Assembly: GCA_027886185.1 (NCBI GenBank)
Contig: WOAB01000878.1
Location: forward strand, 1,934,001 to 1,998,000
Source of the DNA: Rheum nobile
Taxonomy: Eukaryota > Streptophyta > Magnoliopsida > Caryophyllales > Polygonaceae
Direction: 5' to 3'
Length of the DNA stretch: 64,000 bases
Below are positions 45,201 to 55,083 of this stretch, piece by piece. The notes under the pieces are model-generated. The model was not told where the DNA came from. It worked only from the letters and a program-made list of their open reading frames with translations, and did no database searches. The translations under genes were made by a program, and so were the position numbers. The number at the start of each line of letters is the position of its first letter. Within the stretch, counting starts at the first letter, position 1.

Positions 45201-46076
45201 GTTTCTTGAAGGGGAAGGATGGGGATTTCTGGGTATAGGTCTAAAAGATTTAGTGGAATTGAATCTTATAAGAACCCTACCATCACCACTTTCTTCTATC
45301 TGGGAAATTTCTGTTTTTTCGAGATCTTTCGGAGGACAATCATGTCTTAGTTCCAGAGCTTCTGGTATAGTGATGTCTTCCCATTTTATCAGTTTGGGAG
45401 TGAAGGTTGTAGATCTTTCGGCTTCTAGTTGTAGGAGGATAGTCTCTCCTCTAGGGACAGGAGGAACTATACACTTAGGATCTGTGCAGGAACTTAGGAT
45501 TCTGTAGTGGAGTTGGTAGATAATGACAAAGTTTTTAGAAAGGTTTTTGAACCCCTTTTTAAGGAGCTTAATATCAAGAGTAAGAGTACTACTGATTCTA
45601 GGGTCTGTCATATCAACTGTAAAATTTGGAGAATAGTTGAAGAAGATAGGGCCATTACAGATATTGGTTTGAATAACAGCAATTAAAGAGTCTTTGTAAG
45701 AAATGAGTCTGTCGTCTCTAAGGGCAATAAAGACTGGGGTGTCTATGCCTAATCTGGCTAAAGGCTTAAGAGCAACTTGAATTAGGCCTATGTGGATATA
45801 TCTATAATTCTTTTTTAGATATTCATCAATAGCTATGGAGGATAATAATTGAAGAGTCAGTTGTTCTTTGTCTAAACTGAGTGTTTCTTCATGACTTTTA
45901 ACACTAAAGGCTGTTTTAAAGTCTGTCCATCCTATTCTGTAAATAGTTTGTATAGACTGTTGTGGTATGTTCCAATCATTATTATTTTCTTCATACAGAT
46001 TTTCATTACTATGGACGACTGGGGTGCTAGATGAACTAGAACCTCTATGCAGCATCCGCCTAGATTGTAGAGCCAT
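42258..46076 (-). CDS. Viral polyprotein: movement protein, capsid, zinc knuckle, aspartic protease
   Basis: The frame of 1272 codons is uninterrupted, starting at the ATG at 46076 shortly after the leader. Residues about 60-230 look like the 30K-superfamily movement protein of caulimovirids. A Pro/Ser-rich linker follows. Residues about 640-860 resemble the capsid region, with the W-W-D-N segment near 715. One CCHC knuckle lies near 926-940. The aspartic protease has its D-S-G-A-D motif near 1150 and a later ILGTPFL. The frame then ends about 40 residues past the protease instead of entering reverse transcriptase. An intact frame of this length implies a recent insertion or recent copying. 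Confidence 0.88.
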   Translation of the reverse strand: MALQSRRMLHRGSSSSSTPVVHSNENLYEENNNDWNIPQQSIQTIYRIGWTDFKTAFSVKSHEETLSLDKEQLTLQLLSSIAIDEYLKKNYRYIHIGLIQVALKPLARLGIDTPVFIALRDDRLISYKDSLIAVIQTNICNGPIFFNYSPNFTVDMTDPRISSTLTLDIKLLKKGFKNLSKNFVIIYQLHYRILSSCTDPKCIVPPVPRGETILLQLEAERSTTFTPKLIKWEDITIPEALELRHDCPPKDLEKTEISQIEESGDGRVLIRFNSTKSFRPIPRNPHPSPSRNSFSESLYTARDHSIKDHSVKVEFSSPIPNPVTEQKSDESFPSSPTQSDMGRYSSINVITKMDFTIDKDYLRKDFDSIENRIKKVWFLKIDKIVRDKIRELWYSDMEKYRINILFFIWFPNYLKIQGIENPLEQKSIDVQTRLTKTWNLLPSGSTQSVHPPLQGIKIITKDGKVPAEPFKNPRIGTPDNSPATLEDVKKIHQQHNYSNQILHTIAEQVGLIHDKISTETIKFPKDISRPHFQIQGIKKEIISNTSLNPSLSLIELIDQKLKNITINCIEDCNNCSNTDSSSSSDNSEREDCPSGDKAIETLQTCFEENPITINRIRNNHDRPQAHRKIFRNTDTRNFYPRPTPPDLQYEERSKFRSTDYNGQSIYEWNIDGKSEHEILNTLQEMGMANVAYTVGRKDPKTCFSLLITGFIGQLRNWWDNALSSFQREEILDFTNDNGEPEPVHQLIYTISMHFIGNPREEIQANREILSNLRCKTLSDYRWYKDVFLSYVYKRNDCNKGYWKERFVTGLPNLFADRIIQKIKDEIQTEEIPWKDMTYGQLTAFVKKEGLALCSELKIQAKYGREKGSRRKELGNFCEAFGLAKIEPPSYKYKKGHKNKHRKFDNNYERPSYPPRRKFQPRQTNKKIICFKCGKPGHKADNCSLKQKINEICQDDSTLKDRLTKILLENSENEFYVPYTSETEDSGTTQFCNVITKSDEREALLELIDTLEDPQIKREYFMKLKELIFKEQQPQLEEPFSISKIINKKSPTKIFSSITLKDLQAEVNKIKKDIGSLNQQLLLNETKDLELEARIAHLEFSKNPYSSPRSQNKEEHPVIEDSFIAAINKINFQKWYVHITIKIEDFTLSTFALIDSGADLNCICEGIIPSKYYHKSREKILDASGSRMNLSYKIPKASICNEKHCFHNSFILIKGLNQQIILGTPFLTQICPFTVDRFGLHTTVMEKRISFKFIAAVEHNDISTLQSTSVSRT

Positions 46077-46288
46077 AATTAGTTACGTTTTAGGAACTAT
46101 TTATCTTAATCGTATGTTTTATTGTTACTAAATGGCGTGGGACCATCGGCCTGGAACACCCTGGGACTACCTCGTCAAGCGGGCTTACCAACGGACTTAC
46201 GACTAAAACCAAACATGCACGGTCTAGTAACAGTAAAATGTTCGACCTTGGTAAACAGTAACTGAAGGCGTAAATAACTATAATACTA

Positions 46289-46354
46289 CAACCGGGGCGA
46301 AATGTTGCCTAGTGGCTCTGATGAACCCAGGTAATCTAAAGTAAGGAAAGGCGT
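46289..46354 (-). other. Viral leader with PBS-like site
   Basis: The minus strand contains atcagagccacta (about 46312-46325), partly matching the Met-tRNA primer site of caulimovirids. The same leader recurs in direct orientation at 39831-39886, but there 19 bases including this site are missing. Confidence 0.6.
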
Positions 46355-46405
46355 TATCTTTCTTAGTGCAAATAGTATGTCAAAGGTAACAAAGGGGGGT
46401 TTGTT

Positions 46406-47481
46406 TATAACTTGGTATTAGTCGGAATAATTCTCTAATATGAGGATTAGTCGTTTCTTTATAACTTGGTATTAGTCGGAATAATTCTCTAATACTTTTA
46501 AAGGTCATGACCATTGCTTCTTATCCACCCGTTAAGGATAAGAGGTGTTTAAGCACCTTGCTAGTGCCATTTGGGTTGGGCGTAATGTCACCCTGTGTTA
46601 TTCTCATAGTCACTCGAGATTGTATTAAAAGCTTTAACGTGAATATACATTTTGTAATTAAATAAGATAAGTGCAGTTATGCACATAATTAATGAACCCT
46701 CGGGCGAGGAGTATAACGTGGAAACCGCCCGGACTCTTGTTAGAGTAAGTCCTCTTTTCAATCTGGATTCGCATTACGCGGTGAGGTTGGTCGTGGACCC
46801 AAATAATCAAGGTCGTTTTTAAACTTGCCTATAAACTTAACGTTCCCAAACATTTATAATACGTTTCCCATAAGACTCAATTCCTTTGGAGTCTTCTTTT
46901 CCGTGCATTTCTAAATTTTAATCATTCCGTGAAAGTTCTGGGTTATGTATCGTTCCTTCGGTTGTTATTCGAGGGACAATGATAGTAAATGGTTACGATC
47001 ACTAGAACCATTCTGTTTTCACCCTTGTATAGTCTTTCATTAGACTAACCAACCGGGTTTTATTCCTTGCATGGTTGGCTGGTGTCATCCGTCCTTTACG
47101 GCACATCAGTGGTTGGTCCCCGAAGTCTTGAAGTAACCAGTTGAAGAAGGGGCTTGCAGTTGAAGATTTAAGTGTCAGTGTTTTAAGATTGTTAAGTATT
47201 ACTTTAATATATTCTTATAACCAAGTCATGTAATAGGGTTTATTATAAAAGTCTTCCGCTGTAATTTCACTCTGTTGTAAAATCGTCACTTCTCATTTTA
47301 TGAGAAGTCTGTTAATAAAAGGTTGAGTTTTATTTAAATATGCATTCTGCTGTTTAATCTTTCGTTATTTAATATACTTATTTAAGCTTAATTGTTCTGA
47401 TTAAAGCCTAGGGTGACTTTGGACAGTAACGTCTGAGGTCACTGACGTGTGACACGACCGACATAAGTCGGGGGTGTTACA
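46406..47481 (+). repeat. Second copy of the LTR 3' portion
   Basis: It matches 34411-35481 with few differences, including the short repeat ggtattagtcggaataattc present twice (about 46413 and 46468). It ends GGGGGTGTTACA before a PBS. The upstream LTR half is absent because viral sequence abuts it. Confidence 0.88.
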
Positions 47482-47485
47482 ATTA

Positions 47486-47502
47486 TGGTATCAGAGCAAT
47501 GG
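47486..47502 (+). other. PBS, tRNA-iMet type, copy B
   Basis: It is identical to the site at 35486-35502 and again lies four bases after the LTR end. Confidence 0.9.
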
Positions 47503-48181
47503 TTTTAAAATTCTTGGCCTATTGTTAGGTTTGAGAATTTTCGAAAATTAATTTCGAAATTATTTTCAACCTATTTTCCATTAAAAAGGAATTTCGAGAG
47601 TTTAAATGTTAAATTTAAAAGTTTTATTATTTCTTAGAATTTAATTTAAAATAATGGTTTAGCTATTTGAACTTCAAAAGTTAATTATAGTTGGTTTATA
47701 AATGGTGTGTTATAAGCAATTAAATTTAAGTTTATGATTGTAACTTTAAAAGTGTAATTTTTGGTCTTAGTAAGAGTTTTGTGATAATCGTATCACTAGT
47801 TTGAGAAACTAACTTTATAAATAATTATTTTATTAAGTTAAGTATATAAGGTTTAAAAGTATAAAGTTTGAAAGTATAAGGTTTAATAATAAGTGGTTTT
47901 CAAACTTCTACAAGCTTCGAGTTGTTACTTATTCCTTAGATCAATTCTTAGGGATAGTGTCTCTCCTTAAGTTTAATGTCATTTAAATGTTGACATTTCT
48001 CCTAAAGTACCCATTCTCAAGTAAAGAGAAGAAGATCGTTTCTGCGATTAATGGTGGAGGGTCAGTCAGACTGATATAAAGTTATTAGTTTGGACCCAAA
48101 TAAATCGTATCATAACATAATTGAATAAGTGTCATATCCAAGTCAGAAAAGTTCTAATCTGACGTCATACTTCATCAACAA

Positions 48182-49510
48182 ATGGTGAACACAAGAAACA
48201 CAATTCGTGTTGGTGCTGGGCCGAGCAACGACCCCAAGAGGAATCTGAGAAGCGCCGCAAATCAAGGGGAATAGAGCGAGTCTGTCTCTCACAACAACCC
48301 CGTAGACATCGGTCAAGTGCGGGCTAATCCTCAATTGGTATTTGACGTTGCGGCTATAGAGGCTATTCAGGGGATCGTCATGCAAACGGTCACCAATATA
48401 ATGCAGCCAATTGCATCACAGGCACAAGGTGTGCCGGTTTCTCTGGTTATTCCTGAATTTGAGGAGCCAGTGGATCTGGTACCTCAGGTCGATGCCGTCA
48501 GAGAGAGAGGGAATTACGATCGAGCCTTGAAGGCCGTGAGCTCAATGAGGCCTGACAGTTATGACGGTACCGGAGAACCAGTCAGAGTGGCGTATTGGTT
48601 CTCACACATGGAACGGTTGTTCAGGAACGTGGATTGCACTGAGGCTGAGAAAGTGCACATCGCCTCCCTTCAACTTAAGGATGTGGCTAGCGAATGGTGG
48701 GAGAGCACTGGTTTAACTGATCCTCCCGGGTTGAACTAAGGGATGTTCAAAACAAAGATGACTGACCGTTTCTTTTCCCGTGCTATGAGGGAGGAGAAGC
48801 ATAAGGAATTTCTTTACCCTAAGACTGATGGGTTGAAGGTGACTGAGCTTGTACCTAAGTTCAATCATATGTTGCAATATATTGGACCAGAAGTGTCGAG
48901 TGAAGAACAAAAGATCTGGTACTTCCATGGATGGATGAATCCAGAAATCAAACCTCTGATGGTGTGTCACAGTTGTTCTACATTAGAGCAATATGTGGAT
49001 GCGGCCTACAAAATAGAGGCCACATTGGAGGAATCCTCCCAGAAGTGGGAGAAACAAGATAAAGGAAGGGGTGGGCAACAAGATCGCCAGGTTGGTACAT
49101 TCAAGCGACCGACATCGCCCACCAGGTTTGAGAAGTCTGGTCGCGCTAAGACCGAAATGACTCAGTCTGACTCCGCCAGAGGCTCAGGTTGGAGTAGCGG
49201 AGTGATTCAATGCCACAACTATGGTGAAGTTGGGCATAAAAGTCTTAACTGCCAAAAGGAGAAGCGGGTATGTTATAACTGTGGGAAGGAAGGCCACATG
49301 AAAACATACTGCATGCAGAGGGGCCAAGGACCAACGCAGTCATATCAAGCCTCAATTGTTGGCAATGGGCGGAACCCAAAGCCAGAGGTGTCCGTTCCTA
49401 AGCAATTTGTTGCTCGTAATAAAGGCAAGACGCTTATGGAGTCTTCGGGTCAGGGGCAACGACTCTTTGTGATTCGTCACTCCAATGGGAATGAGACTCT
49501 GAATGAGTAG
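48182..49510 (+). pseudogene. gag of the LTR element, copy B, two internal stops
   Basis: It is 443 codons long, with TAG at 48272-48274 and TAA at 48737-48739, the same positions as copy A. The first zinc knuckle has lost its second cysteine (CHNYGEVGHKSLNC), which should abolish zinc binding there; the second knuckle is intact. Only about 16 base differences from copy A are visible over the shared 2.8 kb. Shared stops mean both descend from one already broken gene. Confidence 0.9.
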
Positions 49511-50302
49511 TTGTATTTTTGTTAAGCCTTTTTAAGAATAAGGAGCGACGACTTGTGTCGATAGTCTCCATAGCTTAGTAATCTGTCTGTTTGACTTTCT
49601 GTTAGTTGCTTTAATGTAATGTTTCGAATAATAAATAAGTGTTTCCTTGTTCCGGAAATTACTAGATTCGTTACTATTGCAAGTTGTTCGATCATACGAG
49701 GATCCTTGAGTGCCAAAAGTAGTACATGTCACGTGTTGATAAAGACTGTTTGGACTCATAAAAAGATAGTGTTGGGTCGGGACATGTGTGGTTGTTCCCT
49801 ACCTTGTTAATGCTAGTTACAATGTCGGAACTATTCATAAGAACCCCTCTACTTTCCTGATATAACGTCAAGTTGGGCATTGACATTATCTTATCCCTTT
49901 GCTCGAAGTCATGAGCATTGTCTCGAGAGGTTAATGCTATAAGGCTTCCTTGCTATAAGGACTTGGTGTGTGTGGTAATGCTCTATGGAGTTTGAGGTTA
50001 TTCCTCATGTGCATACTCTGAGCATTAGATGGGGCGAGTTGTATAAGTTATAAATTTAAGTGAATAAGTGTATAAGAGAGATATTTCTTAAAGAGTCATT
50101 TTCTCTAAGATGATCGTACTCTAATACGATCTTGAGTAAAACTTTGGAACCCAAGAGTTATGTTTATGAGATCTATAAATGCGTGCGTCCACTATGGGAC
50201 TAGTGTTAAAAGCTTTTTGGGAAAGTTAAGTGTGCGAAATCATAAGTGTTATTTTGGGAAGACCTATTTGAGGTTTCGGTATGAGGTATTTTCTTTAAGG
50301 AA
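49511..50302 (+). other. Non-coding internal region, copy B
   Basis: It follows copy A to ctttaaggaaac and then jumps directly into LTR sequence (ctgtcgttttgtaag). The junction shares only a few bases, suggesting a deletion that removed the rest of the internal region and the LTR's first 20 or so bases. Confidence 0.75.
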
Positions 50303-52458
50303 ACTGTCGTTTTGTAAGAAAGACATGATGGGCAATTTATGTAATAATCTTTTTAAACGAAATATTATACATTAATAAGATTTTGGGTCATAAAGTAATT
50401 AGGGAATGCTAAAAATATGATTTAGCATGTCCCCGATCGAGACCCGCGACCAAAACACTAAGGAACGGGAACTGTCGTTTTCCGCGATCACGGCTCCGTT
50501 TCCGCGGTCGCGGAAATGCCTCTGCTCGTCTTCTTTGTTGCTTCCATAATACCGACGCTCGGATTTCCCACACATTTTTTAACGTCGCCGGTGGAGGGGA
50601 GTTGAAGCGATCAAGCTTCCCGGCGTTGAGCTTCCCCGAGCCTATAAAAAGGGCCTCGATCTGGTTCATTCATCATCCACAACCTCTCTTCCTCACTCTC
50701 TCATTTTCTTGTTCGTCGTCGGAATTCGTGTGCTCGCCGGAGTTTGTGGTCGTCGGAGATCGTTGTGCCCAGTTGGAAGCCCTTGGTTGCTGTGGTGGTG
50801 AAACAAGCGGCGGCGTCATCATCGGTAAGCCTCGAAGCCATTGTTATGCCACGTCGGGAGGGCGAACCGCGATCACGGGTATGAACTGCCGCGACCGCGG
50901 CTCTGCCCAGAATTCCGCGACCGTGGATATGAATTCCGCGACCGCGGAATTTGCCCAAGTTAGACTATTTCCTTCGCTGTGCTTCGGTTTTTGTACTACA
51001 TCTAATTAGGGTTTTCGTACCTCGTTTCGCGTGCGTCGTCGGGATGGACCTTGGGACGACGGTGGATTTCGACGGGAATTCCAGTAGGTTGTTGAGCACG
51101 TGTCCAGTCCTTCCGTTCTGCAGGATAATCTTTGTTCGTCTAGATTAAGGCAAGTGGTGGTTCGCTCTTACTTATCATTCCATATTTCCTTTAATTATCA
51201 ATTACTTGATTGTTAATTAAAATGGGGTGAAGTGTTGTTTTCGTTTGGGAACAGATTTAATAAAATGATGTGATTAAAGTATGATATTATAATAGGTTGT
51301 ATATATTGCTAGAACAACGCTATTATACCTGTTATTACTGTAATGAATTTTGGTGTGGATTTAAAGGTAACTTAAAAGCTAGATTAGCACGAGTATTCGT
51401 AGGAACGCTAATGCCTTATGAGGATTAGTCGTTTCTTTATAACTTGGTATTATTCGGAATAATTCTCTAATACTTTTAAAGGTCTTGACCATTGCTTCTT
51501 ATCCACCCGTTAAGGATAAGAGGTGTTTAAGCACCTTGCTAGTGCCATTGGGTTGGGCGTAATGTCACCCTGTGTTATTCTCGTAGTCACTCGAGATTGT
51601 ATTAAAAGCTTTAACGTGAATATACGTTTTGTAATTAAATAAGATAAGTGCAGTTATGTACATAATTAATGAACCCTCGGGCGAGGAGTACAACGTGGAA
51701 ACCGCCCGGACTCTTGTTAGAGTAAGTCCTCTTTTCAATCTGGATTCGCATTACGCAGTGAGGTTGGTCGTGGACCCAAATAATCAAGGTCGTTTATAAA
51801 CTTGTGTGTAAACTTAACGTTCCCAAACATTTGTCATACGTTTCCCATAAGACTCAATTCCTTTGGAGTCTTCTTTTCCGTGCATGTCTAAATTTTAATC
51901 ATTACGTGAAAGTTTCGGGTTATGTATCGTTCCTTCGGTTGTTATTCGAGGGACAATGATAATAAACGGTTACGATCACTAGAGCCATTCTGTTTTCACT
52001 CTTGCATAGTATTTCATTAGACTAACCAACCGGGTTTTATTCCTTGCATGGTTGGCTGGTGTCATCCGTCCTATACGGCACATCAGTGGTTGGTCCCCGA
52101 AGTCTTGAAGTAACCAGTTGAAGAAGGGGCTTGCAGTTGAAGATTTAAGTGTCAGTGTTTTAAGATTGTTAAGTATTACTTTAATATATTCTTATAACCA
52201 AGTCATGTAATAGGGTTTATTATAAAAGTCTTCCGCTGTAATTTCACTCTGTTGTAAAATCGTCACTTCTCATTTTATGAGAAGTCTGTTAATAAAAGGT
52301 TGAGTTTTATTTAAATGTGTCTTCCGTTGTTTAATCTTTCGTTATTTAATATACTTATTTAAGCTTAATTGTTCTGATTAAAGCCTAGGGTGACTTTGGA
52401 CAGTAACGTCTGAGGTCACTGGCGTGTGACACGACCGACATAAGTCGGGGGTGTTACA
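50303..52458 (+). repeat. 3' LTR, lacking its first bases, no viral insert
   Basis: It matches the 5' LTR apart from the viral segment and flanking duplication, and ends GGGGGTGTTACA at 52458. The TATA box is tataaaaa (50643-50650). CG dyads are at about 50480, 50497, 50889 and 50937. By eye it differs more from the 5' LTR than the two internal copies differ from each other. Confidence 0.88.
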
Positions 52459-53050
52459 CCAAACAACATTCCAAACGAAAAATAAGAAAGAGAAGTCATA
52501 TATTAGGATATCATTACTATGGGCTTTCAAGCAGAGAAACTATTCAATACAATGGCAAAGTGTTTGAAGCGACAATTAACTTCTCTCTGAAAAGCACAAA
52601 TATATCTAATCAAGGGTTTGGATGGAAAACCAAGAATACAAATCTTCAAAGGAAACATTTAAAATCAGATAATGGATCTGAATGGTCCGTACTCACTAGA
52701 GAGAAGCCTAAATTCGCCCTACGCTGAGACGCATAATGCCTAGGCGGTAGCATGGCGGCGGTGGCTGGTGTTGCGCCGCTCTGGACTAACGAAGGTGCCA
52801 ATTCGTACCTCCAAATCCATATCTTTAGTAGTCTCAAACTCGTGAAAAAGAAATTAGAAGTTGTAGAAGGCGGAGAGCGGTATCGATGAAGGCAGAGAGG
52901 TTCATTTATAATTACATGAAGGCGGTGGAAGGAGGGACTTGTAGAGAAAGACTTAATAGGTGTCAAAGGAAAAAACGGATACCAACAGGTACAAAAATAG
53001 GGCATGTAAGTAATAAACCAACATAAAAATGGCATATAGTCTACTGTTCA
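52459..53050 (-). other. Unassigned flank, 5'-UTR-like on minus
   Basis: The minus strand has a TATA-like attataaatgaacc (about 52905-52918), a T/C-rich leader and a short frame with an Arg/His-rich stretch at 52740-52820. I recognise no product. Confidence 0.3.
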
Positions 53051-53058
53051 TTTAATGG

Positions 53059-53804
53059 CAGGGACGGACCTAGCATGGCCGCAGTGGGGGTTGTGGCCCC
53101 CACTGGACCCATGCTAAAAAAAATAATTTTTTATTTTAATTTGTTTTTTAAATAAAATTAATTAATTTTGTGTGTGTTTTTCAATTAAAAATTTATAATG
53201 TATACCTTAAAAAATATAATTTTATCCAAATTGACACATAGATTTTACAATAAAAAATGAACTATCTCCTCTATGTATATGCTTATTTGTGTTATAAATT
53301 TCTAAATTTAGGTCTTATGGGTTTAAAAAAATTGAAATCATTTTTTTTACTACAAATTTGTTGAAATTATGAAGAGAAAGTAGTAAATAATGATGAAATT
53401 TATTTAAATTGTGTAATTGTTGGATCAATTTGGAACAAAAGTTCATTTGGAATTCGAAAATAGAGTTTGTTGTTTGAAATTAGGGTTGGTTGTGTAGGGT
53501 AAATGGTAGACATAATGTAAATAATAGTTTTTTATCTACCGGCTAAAATATCTCATTTATAAGAAAAATAGAAAATTAATAGAACTTTTTATTTTCATTA
53601 TCTAAATTTAGCGTGATACAGATTTTTCTCGTTCGAGTAGGATAGGGCAATGGAAATTTCTCATTATCGCTTTAAAAATTTTGCATTTAACTCAATGATA
53701 TCGAATGAACAAGATAATTTCACTTAATAATATCTAGTGACCGTTTGTATTTTACTCTTCAAAATTTTCGCCCCTACTAAGCTAAAATTCTGCGTCTGTC
53801 CCTA
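53059..53804. mobile_element. Non-autonomous hAT element
   Basis: The 746-bp unit is flanked by the perfect 8-bp repeat tttaatgg (53051-53058 and 53805-53812). Its ends are cagggacggac and, inverted, tagggacagac. These ends and the 8-bp duplication are characteristic of hAT elements. The interior is AT-rich without a transposase frame. Confidence 0.9.
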
Positions 53805-53907
53805 TTTAATGGGTTTCGGCTTTTAGTATAGTAAGAATGTCTTTAAGAATTAATTTTAAAAAAATGTATTAATCTAAAATAAATGTTTGAATCTGTTGAA
53901 AAATTAA

Positions 53908-54428
53908 GGGAAATTCATGTTGGTGCCCCTGAGTTTAGGGTTATTCCTGTTGGTGTCCTACGATTAAGTTTTTTCCTGTTGGTACCCCTAAGGTTTTGGT
54001 TTGTTCGCTTTGTAACCGAAATTTTTCATATCCGTATCATTTCGGTTCAAATTGATCAAATAGAAGCTCATCACTATGTTTATTGACCTCAACTTAGTAG
54101 GATTCGACTCTTAAAACACTCAAATCCATACTCGAACCATTCCGATTTGAATTCTTAAGGTCGAAACGGGTTGTTGCTTCGGAATTCAAATCGACATGGT
54201 TCGGACATGAATTTGGGTATTTTAGGAGTCAAATCTTACTAATTTGAGGGCGAGGAACACAATGGTAGACTTGGATTTAATCAATTTGAACTAGAATGGT
54301 ACAAACATGAAAAAGTTTGGTTACGAAACAAACAAACTCAAACCTTAGGGGCACCAACAGGAAAAAACTTAATCGTGGGACACCAACAGGAATAACCATA
54401 AACACAAGGGCACCAACAGGAATTTCCC
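53908..54428. mobile_element. Fold-back Mutator-like MITE
   Basis: Over 521 bp the two halves are inverted copies: gggaaattc with tgttggtgcccctgag on the left, and caccaacaggaatttccc on the right. Three ttcctgttggt(g/a)-type units occur per arm. Flanks aaaaattaa (53899-53907) and aaaacttaa (54429-54437) give a 9-bp duplication with one mismatch, as expected for Mutator-type insertion. No coding sequence. Confidence 0.8.
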
Positions 54429-54437
54429 AAAACTTAA

Positions 54438-55083
54438 ATAAAAAATATAAATACATAGTAATATTTAATGCAATCTTTCATGAAATAAAGTTCTTAACCT
54501 ATGTCCCAATGACATCAATTAGAAAATCTATCGAAAAAGAATCTACTATATAACTACTAAATGCAAATACCGACTGAGCCACGTGGCGCTCCCGGAATGA
54601 GTCCGGAAATTACGTTGTCACGTGGCGCCGCGGTATTGATTTGGACATGTGTTGCGCTCCTATTTTCTTGGTTGTTTTGTCAAAAAAACTAATAAAATCA
54701 AATCAAATTACTATCCATTTTAGCTGGATTTGCAAGCAGGCTGGAATAATTTTTATGCTCTAAATCTTTTTAAAATTTACCAATTAATATTCTATGCATT
54801 TTAAAACTGACAACTTTCCTGCACTAAATTGCAAACTCTGCATATATATGCTAACAGATTACAAAATAACTGAACCTGCACAACATTAAAGCCTAAACCC
54901 CAAAACCTGAACCACAAAAAAATGAACCTAAAACTGACAATAATACAAATAACTGAACTTGCACAATATTAAAGCCTGAAAGACAAAACCTGAACCACAA
55001 ACAAATCAACCTACAACTGACAATAATACAAATTATGCCACAAAAAATACACAAATCTTATTGATCAGTGTTATTTTATAGTG
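54438..55083. other. AT-rich spacer with a duplicated 83-bp unit
   Basis: Two G-box-like sites, ccacgtggcg (54581) and tcacgtggcgcc (54619), lie in a short GC-rich patch. From 54864 a unit starting aaataactgaac repeats once at a period of 83 bp to about 55031. No gene is visible. Confidence 0.55.

Larger units (their letters stand above)
39801..46405 (-). mobile_element. Endogenous caulimovirid-like virus, RT-less, about one full circle
   Basis: Read on the minus strand, the order is leader with PBS-like site, ORF1 (46076-42258), a 104-bp gap, ORF2 (42153-40978), a purine-rich tract, a tandem repeat, a TATA box, then leader sequence again (39886-39831). The block is bounded by perfect 33-bp inverted repeats (39801-39833 and 46373-46405). 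Domain order MP-CP-zinc knuckle-protease in one frame fits petuvirus, solendovirus or florendovirus relatives. No reverse transcriptase or RNase H is present anywhere in the block. Genus is not assigned. Confidence 0.88.
32387..52458 (+). mobile_element. Composite gag-only LTR retrotransposon with internal duplication and viral insert
   Basis: The order is 5' LTR (32387-35481, holding a viral fragment), PBS, gag copy A and non-coding internal DNA to about 39030, a gypsy-type LTR piece, and the viral block (39801-46405). Then come a second LTR 3' half (46406-47481), PBS and gag copy B with internal DNA to 50302, and a 3' LTR lacking its first bases (50303-52458). No protease, RT or integrase of this family is present, so it resembles the gag-only TR-GAG class of non-autonomous elements. 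Flanks (ctcaaaa and ccaaac) do not give a clear 5-bp duplication. Confidence 0.8.

Noticed and set aside
32387..52458. Treating the two gag copies as an assembly artefact
   Set aside because: About sixteen base differences, an extra indel in the LTR and different downstream sequence argue for a real duplication, though long reads should confirm.
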